Position numbers and translations under genes: made by a program
Notes under the pieces: generated by a model
The model's database searches: none
Seen by the model: only the letters and a program-made list of their open reading frames with translations
What the model was told of the DNA's origin: nothing
Assembly (NCBI GenBank): GCA_949297775.1
Contig: CASFTM010000003.1
Coordinates: forward strand, 1 to 64,000
Reading direction: 5' to 3'
Source of the DNA: an uncultured bacterium
GTDB lineage: Bacteria > Elusimicrobiota > Elusimicrobia > Elusimicrobiales > Elusimicrobiaceae
Length of the DNA stretch: 64,000 bases
In this document: piece by piece, positions 51,116-59,491 of the stretch
Numbering within the stretch: the first letter of the stretch is position 1
How the letters are laid out: every line of letters begins with the position of its first letter

Positions 51116-51964
51116 ATGGGAGCAAAATCTAATATTATTTTAATCCTTTTAACGATGTTCCTTTTCGCCGCGGCACCAGGTTATGCCCAGGCGAATAAAA
51201 ACATTAAATATATTGCAAAAGGACTGCGTACTGCCTCTACACAGGAGACCGCTTCCGGGCTGGCCCCAAAAGGCGCATCTCCGCGCGCGCTTAATGCAGC
51301 TATGGTCCGCTTTGCAAACCGCTATAAAAGGAATCTGTTTAAGCTGCAAGTAACGGCAGGGGTTTCGCCCCGCCGGGCTATTTCCAATTTAACTACCATA
51401 GGGGCACTTCCAACCAAGCGCTATGCTCTTCCCACCCGGAAAAAGGCTGACGCTTTTCTCACCCGGGATTTGGGTCCGTTTGCTTATCCTTCCGGGCCCA
51501 TACCGTCTGTTCCGTTTACCCAGCATCCACATTATATGTATAGAGGCCTTGGCTTGGACACTGACGGAAAAGCCCTGCGCAATATTTTAGAAAACGGACT
51601 GCGTACCCAAGATGTCGGGAGGGATAACAACACCCGGCGTTTATCTTATGCCGCTTTAGGCGGACGGGGGACCTTACAAACGGTGGCCAGCCAGCCAGTC
51701 ATTAATTTAACTAATTCCCCCTCAACGGCTTTGCATTATGCCCAATATTATCAAGAAAAAGGACTGCTGGTTCTGGTGGTAATAAAAGAAAAAGTAAAAC
51801 GCGGGCGCATTATCACCACCCCGGAAGACATCCCAGCCCGGAATATTCAAGCCGTAGCGGCTTTACTTTCTGTAAACGGAAAACCCTCTTGGTGCCAAAT
51901 TGAATTGGAAGAAAAAGGATTTTTAATAACTCCTTATGCATCAGCGGAGAAATCCACAAAATAG
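51116..51964 (+). CDS. Secreted protein with ADP-ribosyltransferase-like motif pattern
   Basis: 282 residues, signal peptide to about residue 24 (GYAQ). Mature protein has YMYRGLGLDTDGKALRNILENGLRTQD (142-165), NLTNSPSTALHYAQYY (197-212), EDIPARNIQAVAALL (237-251) and a PSWCQIEL strand near the end. The order, YRG then L-x4-GL, then a T/S-x-S-x3-A-x-YA strand-helix, then Glu-containing strand, recalls the ART fold (R/H, S/Y, E triad). This is pattern recognition only. A TATAAT ends six bases before ATG and no ribosome site exists, so the mRNA is probably leaderless. Paralog follows. Confidence 0.65.
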   Translation: MGAKSNIILILLTMFLFAAAPGYAQANKNIKYIAKGLRTASTQETASGLAPKGASPRALNAAMVRFANRYKRNLFKLQVTAGVSPRRAISNLTTIGALPTKRYALPTRKKADAFLTRDLGPFAYPSGPIPSVPFTQHPHYMYRGLGLDTDGKALRNILENGLRTQDVGRDNNTRRLSYAALGGRGTLQTVASQPVINLTNSPSTALHYAQYYQEKGLLVLVVIKEKVKRGRIITTPEDIPARNIQAVAALLSVNGKPSWCQIELEEKGFLITPYASAEKSTK

Positions 51965-52035
51965 GTCTTTAGTCCTATGGTTTTTCGCAACGTTTCAACG
52001 TATACTATTTATAAATCAGGAAAAGGAGTTCGCCT

Positions 52036-52929
52036 ATGAATTTACGGAAACACCTTGCTGCCGGGCTAACCGCAGCCTTATTACTTGGCGGTTTTTCGCT
52101 CTTGCCAGCCCAAGTGGTAAAGCAGGCGGGCAAACAAGTGCCGCGCGCGTTAAGCCAAAACGCCGGTGCGGTTTCCGTTTCTGCCTGGAAACATTTTAAA
52201 GGGGCGATTCCTGCTTCCGCGGCGGCACACCAGGCGGCACCCGCTGCCAGCTTAAAAACCAAGCTGGCCCGCAAATACCCCGGCTTAGTTGTACAATACG
52301 AACGAAGCATAAACCAACGTCCTTTGCAGCAAGCCCTGCGCCGGGCGGTGGAACTGCGGGGCCCGTCGCCCAGCAAAGGCTGGGTAAAAACCATGCCGCA
52401 TTCCATCACTGTTTCCTCCTTGGACGGCCTTACGTTGGATGGATACGCCCAGGTTCCCCCGCCTATGCCCATCCCCACTAACAATATTTACCTTTACCGC
52501 GGAATGGGCCTTAACGAAGCGGCCCTGCGCAATGTGCTCATCAACGGGCTTCGCCCGCAAGACACAGGCTCTTCCGCCAATGCCGTGGGGACCCAAATGC
52601 GCCTGCTGAATATGGGTACTATGCCCGTAAGCCAAGAAATGCTGCGGGATTTGCAAATTAAGCAAACTTATTTAACCCACCTTTCCCAAGAAACCACGCA
52701 TTACGCCTACTTAAACAGTTTTAAAGAGGGGCGCATCCCCGTAGTGGTTACGGTGCGCGGCTGGAGAAAGGGGAACTACCATCATGTAATAGCGGAAGAA
52801 ATCCCCTCCTCGGACTTTGTAGAAGTTTCCGTACTTATACAAGGCCCGCAGGGAACACCGGTATGGTGCCGGGCCCAACTGGCAAAGGACGGGCATTCGT
52901 TTGTATTCACGCCTTATGCCCCTAAATAA
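52036..52929 (+). CDS. Secreted paralog with ADP-ribosyltransferase-like motif pattern
   Basis: 297 residues, signal peptide (about 1-25). The second half aligns with the preceding gene: IYLYRGMGLNEAALRNVLINGLRPQD (151-176), TYLTHLSQETTHYAYLNS (211-228), AEEIPSSDFVEVSVLI (253-268), PVWCRAQL (275-282) and a C-terminal FTPYA. The first 120 residues are not alike. AAGGAG ribosome site, unlike the leaderless neighbour 71 bases upstream. The shared core suggests one fold, the different N-termini suggest different partners or targeting. Confidence 0.65.
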   Translation: MNLRKHLAAGLTAALLLGGFSLLPAQVVKQAGKQVPRALSQNAGAVSVSAWKHFKGAIPASAAAHQAAPAASLKTKLARKYPGLVVQYERSINQRPLQQALRRAVELRGPSPSKGWVKTMPHSITVSSLDGLTLDGYAQVPPPMPIPTNNIYLYRGMGLNEAALRNVLINGLRPQDTGSSANAVGTQMRLLNMGTMPVSQEMLRDLQIKQTYLTHLSQETTHYAYLNSFKEGRIPVVVTVRGWRKGNYHHVIAEEIPSSDFVEVSVLIQGPQGTPVWCRAQLAKDGHSFVFTPYAPK

Positions 52930-52938
52930 ACACACGCT

Positions 52939-53406
52939 ATGAATAAAACTCCTATGGAAAAAGGCGAAGAAGCCAAACGGCTTTTTCTGTCCGGTTATAA
53001 TTGTGCACAGGCTGTCTTTTTAACTTTCAGCGATGAGCTGGGATTGGAAAAAGAAACAGCCTTAAAAATAAGCGCCGGCTTCGGCGGCGGTATGGGCCGC
53101 CTGCGCGAAGTGTGCGGCGCGGTAAGCGGTATGTTTATGGCACTGGGGCTGAAATACGCTTCCGCCGATCCTTCTGACCACGCTGCCAAAACCCGCCTGT
53201 ACACGCACATACAGGAAATGGCCCGACGGTTCAAAGAAGAAAACGGCTCTATCATCTGCCGCGAACTTTTATCTCTGCCGCCCGGTCCGCAGGACCCCAC
53301 TCCGCAGCAACGTACCCCGCAGTACTACCGCCTGCGCCCCTGCCCGGATAAAGTGGCCAGCGCCGCGCGCCTGTTGGCGGAGTACTTGCAGGAGCAGGAA
53401 TCGTAA
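52939..53406 (+). CDS. C_GCAxxG_C_C family redox protein (second copy)
   Basis: 155 residues. SGYNCAQAVFLTF, SAGFGGGMGRLREVCGAVSGMFMALGL (the GCAxxG block as CGAVSG) and single Cys residues at IICRELL and RPCPDK near the end match the family. It starts 9 bases after the ART-like gene and is probably translated from the same message. More typical of the family than the copy at 2782, which has extra Cys. Confidence 0.88.
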   Translation: MNKTPMEKGEEAKRLFLSGYNCAQAVFLTFSDELGLEKETALKISAGFGGGMGRLREVCGAVSGMFMALGLKYASADPSDHAAKTRLYTHIQEMARRFKEENGSIICRELLSLPPGPQDPTPQQRTPQYYRLRPCPDKVASAARLLAEYLQEQES

Positions 53407-53418
53407 TTTTTCGCAAGC

Positions 53419-53450
53419 AAAACCCCGGGCTGGAACCGCCCGGGGTTTTA
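53419..53450. terminator. Bidirectional terminator between convergent genes
   Basis: AAAACCCCGGGC (53418-53429) and GCCCGGGGTTTT (53437-53448). Confidence 0.85.
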
Positions 53451-53464
53451 AAATGAGGCGTACT

Positions 53465-55261
53465 TTACCAACGGGGAAAGCGCCGGTCCAGCGGGCCCCG
53501 GTTTAGCTTCCGCTCGGACACGCGAGACACTCCGCCCTGTTCCAAATCCACCAGTATTTGCGGCAATTCCTCCGGCGCCGCCGCCAGCCCACACTGGCGC
53601 ATTGCCTGCTCCAGTAAGCGGGAATCCATACGAAGGATAAAAACATTTATCCACTCTTTCTGCAGTCCCAGCGCATAGGCATACGGCAAATAATTGCAAA
53701 AGCACTGGGCGGCCTGCCGCTCTTGGGCCCACAGGTCCCGGTCCGCCCCGATTTGCCGCAAATACAGCTGGAAACCGGCAATTTGGTCCATTACCGCCCG
53801 GCCGGACGACGTATAGCACTGTATCCCATAACAAAACAATCCGCCGGCAAAGGCTGTCAGCCCAATAGCCGGGAACCACCAGCCCGCATAACCGGCCTGG
53901 CGCATCATATACCATAAAAATGCGCTTATTCCTACGGTAAACAACGCAATAAACACCCGTTTTATAACCAGCCGGCGCGACGGCACGGCCCACCAATACC
54001 CACAAATAAACAGCGGAATACCCAAAAATACGGCGCTCAGCCCAGCGGCCAAAAATTCGCCGCACTGCCGGCCCACCCACACTAGCAGTGCCACCACCGC
54101 CAGCGTGGACAAGTTATAGGCCAAATTCCGCGTAAAATAAGCCCCAGCGCCCTGCCGTTTTAAGCTGGTTCGGGCGTCCGCTTCGGCCCGGCGCCACATA
54201 AACGGATTGCTGCTTCCTACCGTAAATTCCGTATTTTCACCAGGGAATAACCGCTCCAATACTTGTTTTTCATCGTCGGATAAAAAGGGAACTTCCTTTT
54301 GTTGCAGCGTCAGCACCGTCTGGACGGACCCTGCAGAGGTTTGTTTCTGCCCAAGGCCAATTGCCCCTTTTACCGCCAAACTGCACACGCTTACCGGCAT
54401 CAATTCACGCCAACCGCGCGAAAATACATAAAGCATTTTCGCGGCGGAAAACCCTTCCGGCGGCGTTTGGCGGAGCGGAATATTTCCCTGCGCTTTGCGC
54501 CCTTTGCGGCGCAGACTGACGTAATAAAACCCCAGGAGCAAAACGACCAGCAATCCCACTTCCAGCGGGATTTGCCACCGCCCGTAGCGGTATTTAAAAC
54601 GGGCCCATTTCACGTCTTCCGGCGCGTCCACAAACCCCGGCCGCCACAGAGCTACTACCCGCAATCCCCTCCCAAAGGGAATGGGCGCCATCGTTTCCAA
54701 GGATATTTCTCCCGCGGCTTCATCAGTGGCCACCTGCGGGGCCTCCGCTTCTCCAGCCGCTTCTATCCAGTTGTCCGGCGAACCGATAAACCCCGTCACA
54801 TCTGCTTTGGACACCGCCGCCTGCTGGGGCAAACGCAATTTGAACACGGCCTTATTAATGGCAAAAAAGCCCCGGCCCGTTACATTCCAATCCAGCTCAT
54901 CGCGCTCCGGCGCAAACGTTACCGCTTGGGGAATATGATAGCGCAGCTGGTAAACGTCGCGCTGAGGAGCAGACCCCGAAGACGGCGCAAATTGCACCCG
55001 CACCATATCGGCATAGGGCTGCAGCGTAAATGCGCAAGGTTCGCCGTTTTTTGTAAGGGTAATATCTTGCGCTTCCGCCGGCAAATCCCGGTGCGGAGGT
55101 TGCCCTTGCGCCGAAGGGCCGACGGCGGAAATCGTTTCTTCCACCCACGCGGTGCCCTGTTTGTCCACCGTTACGGCGGAATGAAACTGCTCCAGGTATG
55201 CCTGGCTAAACCCCCAGGACGCCCCCAACAACAAAATCAACACACCAACTATTTTTTTCAT
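53465..55261 (-). CDS. DUF2207 domain membrane protein
   Basis: 598 residues. Signal peptide (ends FSQA), then the DUF2207 extracytoplasmic domain (about 20-215: SAVTVDKQGTAWVEETI, YQLRYHIPQAVTF, DELDWNVTGRGF), one helix at about 238, a cytoplasmic middle part, and two more membrane segments near 390-475, then a C-terminal helical domain with LGLQKEWINVF, the usual YALGL-x-W motif of the family. Function of DUF2207 proteins is unknown; they are often lone envelope genes. Confidence 0.85.
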   Translation of the reverse strand: MKKIVGVLILLLGASWGFSQAYLEQFHSAVTVDKQGTAWVEETISAVGPSAQGQPPHRDLPAEAQDITLTKNGEPCAFTLQPYADMVRVQFAPSSGSAPQRDVYQLRYHIPQAVTFAPERDELDWNVTGRGFFAINKAVFKLRLPQQAAVSKADVTGFIGSPDNWIEAAGEAEAPQVATDEAAGEISLETMAPIPFGRGLRVVALWRPGFVDAPEDVKWARFKYRYGRWQIPLEVGLLVVLLLGFYYVSLRRKGRKAQGNIPLRQTPPEGFSAAKMLYVFSRGWRELMPVSVCSLAVKGAIGLGQKQTSAGSVQTVLTLQQKEVPFLSDDEKQVLERLFPGENTEFTVGSSNPFMWRRAEADARTSLKRQGAGAYFTRNLAYNLSTLAVVALLVWVGRQCGEFLAAGLSAVFLGIPLFICGYWWAVPSRRLVIKRVFIALFTVGISAFLWYMMRQAGYAGWWFPAIGLTAFAGGLFCYGIQCYTSSGRAVMDQIAGFQLYLRQIGADRDLWAQERQAAQCFCNYLPYAYALGLQKEWINVFILRMDSRLLEQAMRQCGLAAAPEELPQILVDLEQGGVSRVSERKLNRGPLDRRFPRW

Positions 55262-55315
55262 TTCTGCTCCTTGTATATTGGTATACCTGCAGGGAACTTT
55301 CCTATAATTTACTAT

Positions 55316-55819
55316 ATGTTAAAAAGTTTTGCTCCGGTTGTAAATAAGGACACATGCATTTTAGTCATTGGCAGTATGCCGGGGGCGGCTTCCCTGCGCG
55401 CCCGGCAATACTATGCCCATCCCCGGAACCAATTTTGGCGGCTGATGTTTGATTTACTGGAGCAGAACTGCCCCCCCGCCAGCTATACCGACAAACTGCA
55501 CACCCTGCTTTTGCACCGTATCGGTCTGTGGGACGCCTTAGCCTACTGCGAACGGACCGGCAGCCTGGACGGAAACATTACCCGCCCGGTACCCAACGAT
55601 TTCCCCGCTTTATTTGCCCGCTTTCCCGCCATACGCGCCCTGCTGTTTAACGGACAAGCCGCCGCGGCGCATTTTAAACGGGCGTTCGGGTTTCCGGCGG
55701 ATAAAAGGTGTATGCTCCTTCCTTCCACCAGTCCGGCGCACGCGGCCCGCTCGTACGAGCAAAAAAAGCAGTACTGGCAGGCCGCCCTGTTAGCCGCCCG
55801 GCAAGGAGAAACCCCATGA
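55316..55819 (+). CDS. DNA-deoxyinosine/uracil glycosylase, UDG superfamily
   Basis: 167 residues. VIGSMPGAASLRARQYYAHPRNQFWRLM carries the GSMPG and NQFW motifs of the family 6 (HDG-type) enzymes that remove hypoxanthine and related bases. LLFNGQAAAAHF and LPSTSPAHAA give the second motif. Start at ATG 55316: a TATAAT (55303-55308) precedes by seven bases, with no ribosome site, so the message has no or a one-base leader. Overlaps the next gene by ATGA. Confidence 0.85.
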   Translation: MLKSFAPVVNKDTCILVIGSMPGAASLRARQYYAHPRNQFWRLMFDLLEQNCPPASYTDKLHTLLLHRIGLWDALAYCERTGSLDGNITRPVPNDFPALFARFPAIRALLFNGQAAAAHFKRAFGFPADKRCMLLPSTSPAHAARSYEQKKQYWQAALLAARQGETP

Positions 55820-56253
55820 CGCTTCCCGGCGCGCTGACGCTTTTATTTGCCGCCGCTTTTACCGCCGCCACCCTGCTGCCGGCCCAATCCGAAGGGCTGT
55901 TATTTTGGCTGGTTACCACGCAAAAATACAACCTTTGGGCTCTGCTGGCGGCGGCCACGGCAGGGAATGTGTTGGGGTCGCTGGTCAACTGGTGGCTGGG
56001 ACGCTATGCGGCGCACTTTAAAAACCGTTCGTGGTTCCCGGTAAACGAAAAACAATTTTCCAAGGCGGAGCAATTTTTCCAAAAATACGGAAAATGGTCG
56101 CTGCTTCTTTCCTGGATGCCGTTTATCGGGGACCCGATTACCCTGGTTGCCGGCGCGCTGGGAATACGTTGGGGTGAATTTCTCGTATGGGTGACGCTTG
56201 CCAAACTGGGACGTTACGCGGTGGTTTGTGCAGCCGCCGCCAGCCTGTTTTAA
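55816..56253 (+). CDS. YqaA/DedA-type membrane protein
   Basis: 145 residues, SNARE-associated/VTT-type fold. Hydrophobic N-terminus (FAAAFTAATLLPAQSEGLLFWL), GNVLGSLVNWWLGRYAAHF (G-x3-N-x-WLGR motif typical of YqaA), FIGDPITLVAGALGIRW. Family members are small inner-membrane proteins related to phospholipid scramblases and DedA. AAGGAG precedes; translation coupled to the glycosylase gene. Tandem paralog follows. Confidence 0.85.
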   Translation: MTLPGALTLLFAAAFTAATLLPAQSEGLLFWLVTTQKYNLWALLAAATAGNVLGSLVNWWLGRYAAHFKNRSWFPVNEKQFSKAEQFFQKYGKWSLLLSWMPFIGDPITLVAGALGIRWGEFLVWVTLAKLGRYAVVCAAAASLF

Positions 56254-56331
56254 CACCGGGCACACTCCTTATAACCATTATTCCCGCTGGCAAAATGTCC
56301 GCTAATCCGCTATGCTGTAAAAGGAGGGGTT

Positions 56332-56769
56332 ATGCCGGAATTACACATTCTTATTTTTCAGTTTTTCATTGCTTTTCTTTCCGCCAGCTTGATTCCCATC
56401 CAAGGGGCCTTGATTATGCTGGCGCTTTTAGCCTCGGGCAAATATACCGACTGGCTGTTGGTACTGGTCGCCTGTGCAGGCACCTTGGCGGGGATAGGCA
56501 TCAACTGGATATTGGGGCGTTATTTAAGCCGGTTTCAAAACGAAAAATGGTTCCCCGTCAAAACGTCTTATATGGACAAAGCCAAACTGCTGTTTGACCG
56601 CCACGGACGGACCACGCTGCTTTTGGCGGGAGTACCGCTCATCGGGGACCCGATTACCATTGTAGCCGGCGCACTAAGGATTAATTTCGGGTTTTATTTC
56701 CTGACGGCGGGCCTGTCCAAATGTGCCCAGTATGGCTTGGTATGGCTGTTCTATTTAGGAATTGTCTGA
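56332..56769 (+). CDS. YqaA/DedA-type membrane protein (tandem paralog)
   Basis: 145 residues. Same layout as the neighbour: GTLAGIGINWILGRYLSRF, WFPVKTSYMDKAKLLFDRHG and LIGDPITIVAGALRINF. AAGGAGG ribosome site. The pair might act as a heterodimer, since both are short and keep the ILGR and GDPIT motifs. Confidence 0.85.
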   Translation: MPELHILIFQFFIAFLSASLIPIQGALIMLALLASGKYTDWLLVLVACAGTLAGIGINWILGRYLSRFQNEKWFPVKTSYMDKAKLLFDRHGRTTLLLAGVPLIGDPITIVAGALRINFGFYFLTAGLSKCAQYGLVWLFYLGIV

Positions 56770-56827
56770 GCGGCGGAAACCCCGAGAGAGGATCCTAATT
56801 TCCACCCCAACGGGTAAACATTATCAC

Positions 56828-56862
56828 AAAAAAGCCCTTCCCACTATAGGAAGGGCTTTTAA
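56828..56862. terminator. Bidirectional terminator
   Basis: AAAAGCCCTTCC (56831-56842) and GGAAGGGCTTTT (56850-56861). Serves the YqaA pair and the convergent TPR gene. Confidence 0.88.
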
Positions 56863-56875
56863 ATTCGGATATTTT

Positions 56876-58045
56876 TTACTTATACAGGACGGAGCGGAAT
56901 TCAGCCGTTTTATTAATGCCTTTGAACATCCAGCCTTTTTGGTCTTCATCGTAAAGCGATTCAAAATTTTTAAAGTTGCGGCGTACGGCTTTATCCAAAT
57001 TATCATAGGTGTTTTTGCGGTCCTTTTTATACAACCAATAAACACCCGCCAAATTGACGTACGGCGTAGGACTGGAGCCGTCTAACCGGATAGCGGTCTG
57101 CAAATCGTCCATAGCGCCTTTCCAATCTTTTAAATGCATTTTGGCAAACCCGCGGTTGTTGTAGGGGATGGCCCACTTGGGCATTAACTCAATAGCGCGG
57201 GTATAATCCTGGGCGGCTTCTTTAAATTGTTTCATTTCTTCGTACACCAGGCCGCGGCGGTTATAAAAAATAGCTTCCGGCTGAAGTTTTAAGAGTACGG
57301 TATAATCTTCCAATGCGGCGGGATAATCCCCCATATCCTTAAAAGCGCTGGCACGGTAGCGATAGGCTTGGGTATAGGCGTTATCGCGGTTAATGGCTTT
57401 GCTGTAGGCGGAAACCGCCTCGTCCAGCCGGTTCTGCCCGTAGAAAACACGCCCCAGCAAAAAATGAATTTCCGCCGAGTCGTCGCCCGCCGCTTGCAGC
57501 ACCTGAAGTTGTTTTTTAGCGGCATCGTAGCGGTAGGCGCTTAAATAAACGGGAATCATTTCTTTGGCAATGGCGTTAGAGGGTTTGCGTTTGCCCAAAT
57601 ATTTTTGGTAATCCCGTAAAGCATCTTCATATTTTTCCAGCGAAGCCTCCACCCGCGCACGGGCCAAATAGAAATCCCGGTAAGAAGGTTTAAGCGAAAT
57701 CGCTTTAGATAAATCCGCCAACGCCTGCGAAAGACGGTTCATCTTTTGATAGGCCAGTCCGCGTGCATAATAGCGGAAAGCATCCCGCGGGCGCAGGGAA
57801 ATAGTCTTGGTGTAATCCGTCAACGCCTGTTTGTTTTTGCCTAAAGTTAAATACGCGTCCGCCCGGTAATGATAGGCGTCGGCCAGGCGGGGCGATTTGG
57901 AAATTACCCGGGAAAGCAGCTTTATTTGCGCATTTGGGTCTTTTTCCGTTTTGGCTTGTGCAAACAGCTGCGAAGCCGTTTGGGCAAAAATGGCTGTTCC
58001 CACACATATACACAATACCGTCAGCAAAATTTTCCGCATAGCCAT
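56876..58045 (-). CDS. Secreted tetratricopeptide-repeat protein
   Basis: 389 residues. Signal peptide MRKILLTVLCICVGTAIFA, then about nine TPR units, each with A-x2-Y-x-RA/A-x-KG-type helix pairs (for example AYHYRADAYLTLGKNKQALTDYTKTISLRP, YNNRGFAKMHLKDWKGAMDDLQTAIRL). It is a scaffold for protein contacts in the periplasm; partner unknown. Start is ATG 58045 or 58039; no ribosome site. Confidence 0.85.
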   Translation of the reverse strand: MAMRKILLTVLCICVGTAIFAQTASQLFAQAKTEKDPNAQIKLLSRVISKSPRLADAYHYRADAYLTLGKNKQALTDYTKTISLRPRDAFRYYARGLAYQKMNRLSQALADLSKAISLKPSYRDFYLARARVEASLEKYEDALRDYQKYLGKRKPSNAIAKEMIPVYLSAYRYDAAKKQLQVLQAAGDDSAEIHFLLGRVFYGQNRLDEAVSAYSKAINRDNAYTQAYRYRASAFKDMGDYPAALEDYTVLLKLQPEAIFYNRRGLVYEEMKQFKEAAQDYTRAIELMPKWAIPYNNRGFAKMHLKDWKGAMDDLQTAIRLDGSSPTPYVNLAGVYWLYKKDRKNTYDNLDKAVRRNFKNFESLYDEDQKGWMFKGINKTAEFRSVLYK

Positions 58046-58054
58046 ATTAAACTA

Positions 58055-58765
58055 TTATTTTATCCAAAATACAAAAAGGAAATTAAACAACACCACGCCA
58101 GCGCCCGCCGCATACACCAGGCTTAAAAGCGCGGTGGAAAAAAACCGCAAATTCAAAAATACTGCACCCACCAGCGTGGCCCGGCCGGCAAATAGCTTGC
58201 TCAGTTGAACCGTGGTGCCGGCGGCCTGGATAATCCGCGCCACCAACACCGACCGCAACGCAAAGGCCAATACCCCCAACAGCAAAGCCGACAGCCAGCG
58301 AACCAGCGACTTGCGGTCCTTGCGTTTGAAAAGGGACACTACTTCCCTCACGCTGCCCGCTACTACGGCTTTTGCCTGGTCTTTGGCCAGACCTTCGTTC
58401 ATATTGTCAATTTTGCTGGCTACTTTGTCTTTTACCAGTTCCACAACATCATCAATAAAAGATTCCCAGGTAATGCACGCCGCACGCACAGCAAACACAC
58501 ATGCCGCCGCCACCGCATAAGCAAATGCCAGCACGCCATAAAACAGGAAGAATCCCCCCGCCAGCGCCGCCGAAACCCAAGCCGGCAAATGCAAAGGCTG
58601 CAAAACACAAACATACGTAACGTACGATGTTATTAAAAACAGCCCCAAGCCCGCCGCCAAATGCGGCAAGAGCGATTTTCTGAGCACCACCGCCAACTCC
58701 CCCAACGCCAGCAAAAACAAATTTTGCGGGCTGGCGGGAACTTGCGGATGGGAATTAGTCGTCAT
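58055..58765 (-). CDS. Integral membrane protein of unknown function
   Basis: 236 residues. Hydrophobic segments near 25-60, 65-95, 155-180 and 195-230, separated by a charged cytoplasmic loop that holds KDKVASKIDNMNEGLAKDQAKAVVAGSVREVVSLFKRKDRKSLV. Not recognised. Its start lies inside the 3' end of the Cys-rich microprotein gene (11-base overlap), so the two are coupled. Ten bases before the TPR gene. Confidence 0.65.
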   Translation of the reverse strand: MTTNSHPQVPASPQNLFLLALGELAVVLRKSLLPHLAAGLGLFLITSYVTYVCVLQPLHLPAWVSAALAGGFFLFYGVLAFAYAVAAACVFAVRAACITWESFIDDVVELVKDKVASKIDNMNEGLAKDQAKAVVAGSVREVVSLFKRKDRKSLVRWLSALLLGVLAFALRSVLVARIIQAAGTTVQLSKLFAGRATLVGAVFLNLRFFSTALLSLVYAAGAGVVLFNFLFVFWIK

Positions 58766-58901
58766 GACAGCCGCAATGCCCGCAGCAACCGCCGCAGCAG
58801 GAACCGCCGGTTTTTTTGACCGACGGGATACGGTCCGACACTTTGACCATTTTCCCTAATTTCTTATCGTACACATAGGTACCGGTTTTTTCTTCTTTCA
58901 T
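58755..58901 (-). CDS. 48-residue Cys-rich microprotein
   Basis: Starts MKEEKTGTYVYDKKLGKMVK and ends with a cluster SCCGGCCGHCGCHDD: six Cys and two His in 15 residues, apparently a metal-binding tail. The N-terminal part (TYVYDKKLGKMVKVSDRIP) is well ordered with alternating charges. Start ATG 58901 follows a perfect extended -10 TGCTATAAT by six bases with no ribosome site, so the mRNA is predicted to be leaderless. Coupled to the following membrane gene. Possibly a zinc or copper carrier, or a redox protein. Confidence 0.75.
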   Translation of the reverse strand: MKEEKTGTYVYDKKLGKMVKVSDRIPSVKKTGGSCCGGCCGHCGCHDD

Positions 58902-59067
58902 ATTGTTATTATAGCAGTTTATAAGTAAAAAATACCCCTTTCAAAATGGTATAATAAGGATATATCTCCGACGGAGAACCGCCAAATTTCAAATTTAATT
59001 GAAATGTAAAAATAAAAATGTTAAAATAATAGAGTAGTCAGAAAGTGTCAGTAAAAAATCGATTTAA
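58902..59067. other. Intergenic promoter region
   Basis: AT-rich gap between the microprotein gene and tRNA-Arg. It holds TATAAT-type boxes on both strands (58908-58913 minus; TATAAT near 58949 plus, after GG) and no frame. Confidence 0.5.
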
Positions 59068-59142
59068 GCGCCCATAGCTCAATGGATAGAGTGTCAGCCT
59101 GCGGAGCTGAAGATACAAGTTCGATTCCTGTTGGGCGCACCA
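59068..59142 (+). tRNA. tRNA-Arg (GCG)
   Basis: 75 bases including encoded CCA. Acceptor GCGCCCA with TGGGCGC; D-arm AGCTCAATGGATAGAGT; anticodon stem TCAGC/GCTGA, loop CTGCGGA, anticodon GCG; T-arm AAGTTCGATTCCTG. Next to an AT-rich segment; 3' ends of tRNA genes are common integration sites. Confidence 0.95.
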
Positions 59143-59211
59143 TTTAAAATGGTTCTTAGTGGAGTTTAACAAAGTTTAATTCTCCGACGATAAAAGAGCC
59201 AAAAAGCTATA

Positions 59212-59243
59212 AAAAGACCTCCTAAAACTAGGAGGTCTTTTTT
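59212..59243 (+). terminator. tRNA-Arg terminator
   Basis: AAAGACCTCCTA and TAGGAGGTCTTT stem (59214-59241), T7. Confidence 0.85.
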
Positions 59244-59254
59244 TAATGCAGTTT

Positions 59255-59310
59255 AATGGATTTTAACGCATTTTGACCAAAAATGGACACTTTTTGGACA
59301 CCTCTTTTTC
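59255..59310. repeat. Repeats at island boundary
   Basis: GGACAC occurs twice (about 59286 and 59297), 11 bp apart, in A/T-rich sequence that follows the tRNA-Arg terminator; a TTTAATGGATTTTAACGC string precedes. Such repeats are seen next to tyrosine-integrase attachment sites, but no integrase lies in the window. Rest of 59311-59491 has no gene. Confidence 0.35.
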
Positions 59311-59491
59311 CTCTATAAACCGCTATAATACTGTTTTAAGCGCACCTACTATATGTTTTAGAATTTAAGACATTGCAAATATCTAACGCGAAATCGTCCT
59401 GTATTATGCAAGAACAAAAAAGATAACAGACAAGCAGGACCAGTATAAAATATAAAATTTTAAAGCAGATAAAGGACTTTTTAAAATCATC

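Noticed and set aside
54299-55315. Long plus-strand extension upstream of the glycosylase
   Set aside because: Antisense to DUF2207; the real glycosylase begins at 55316, right after a TATAAT box.
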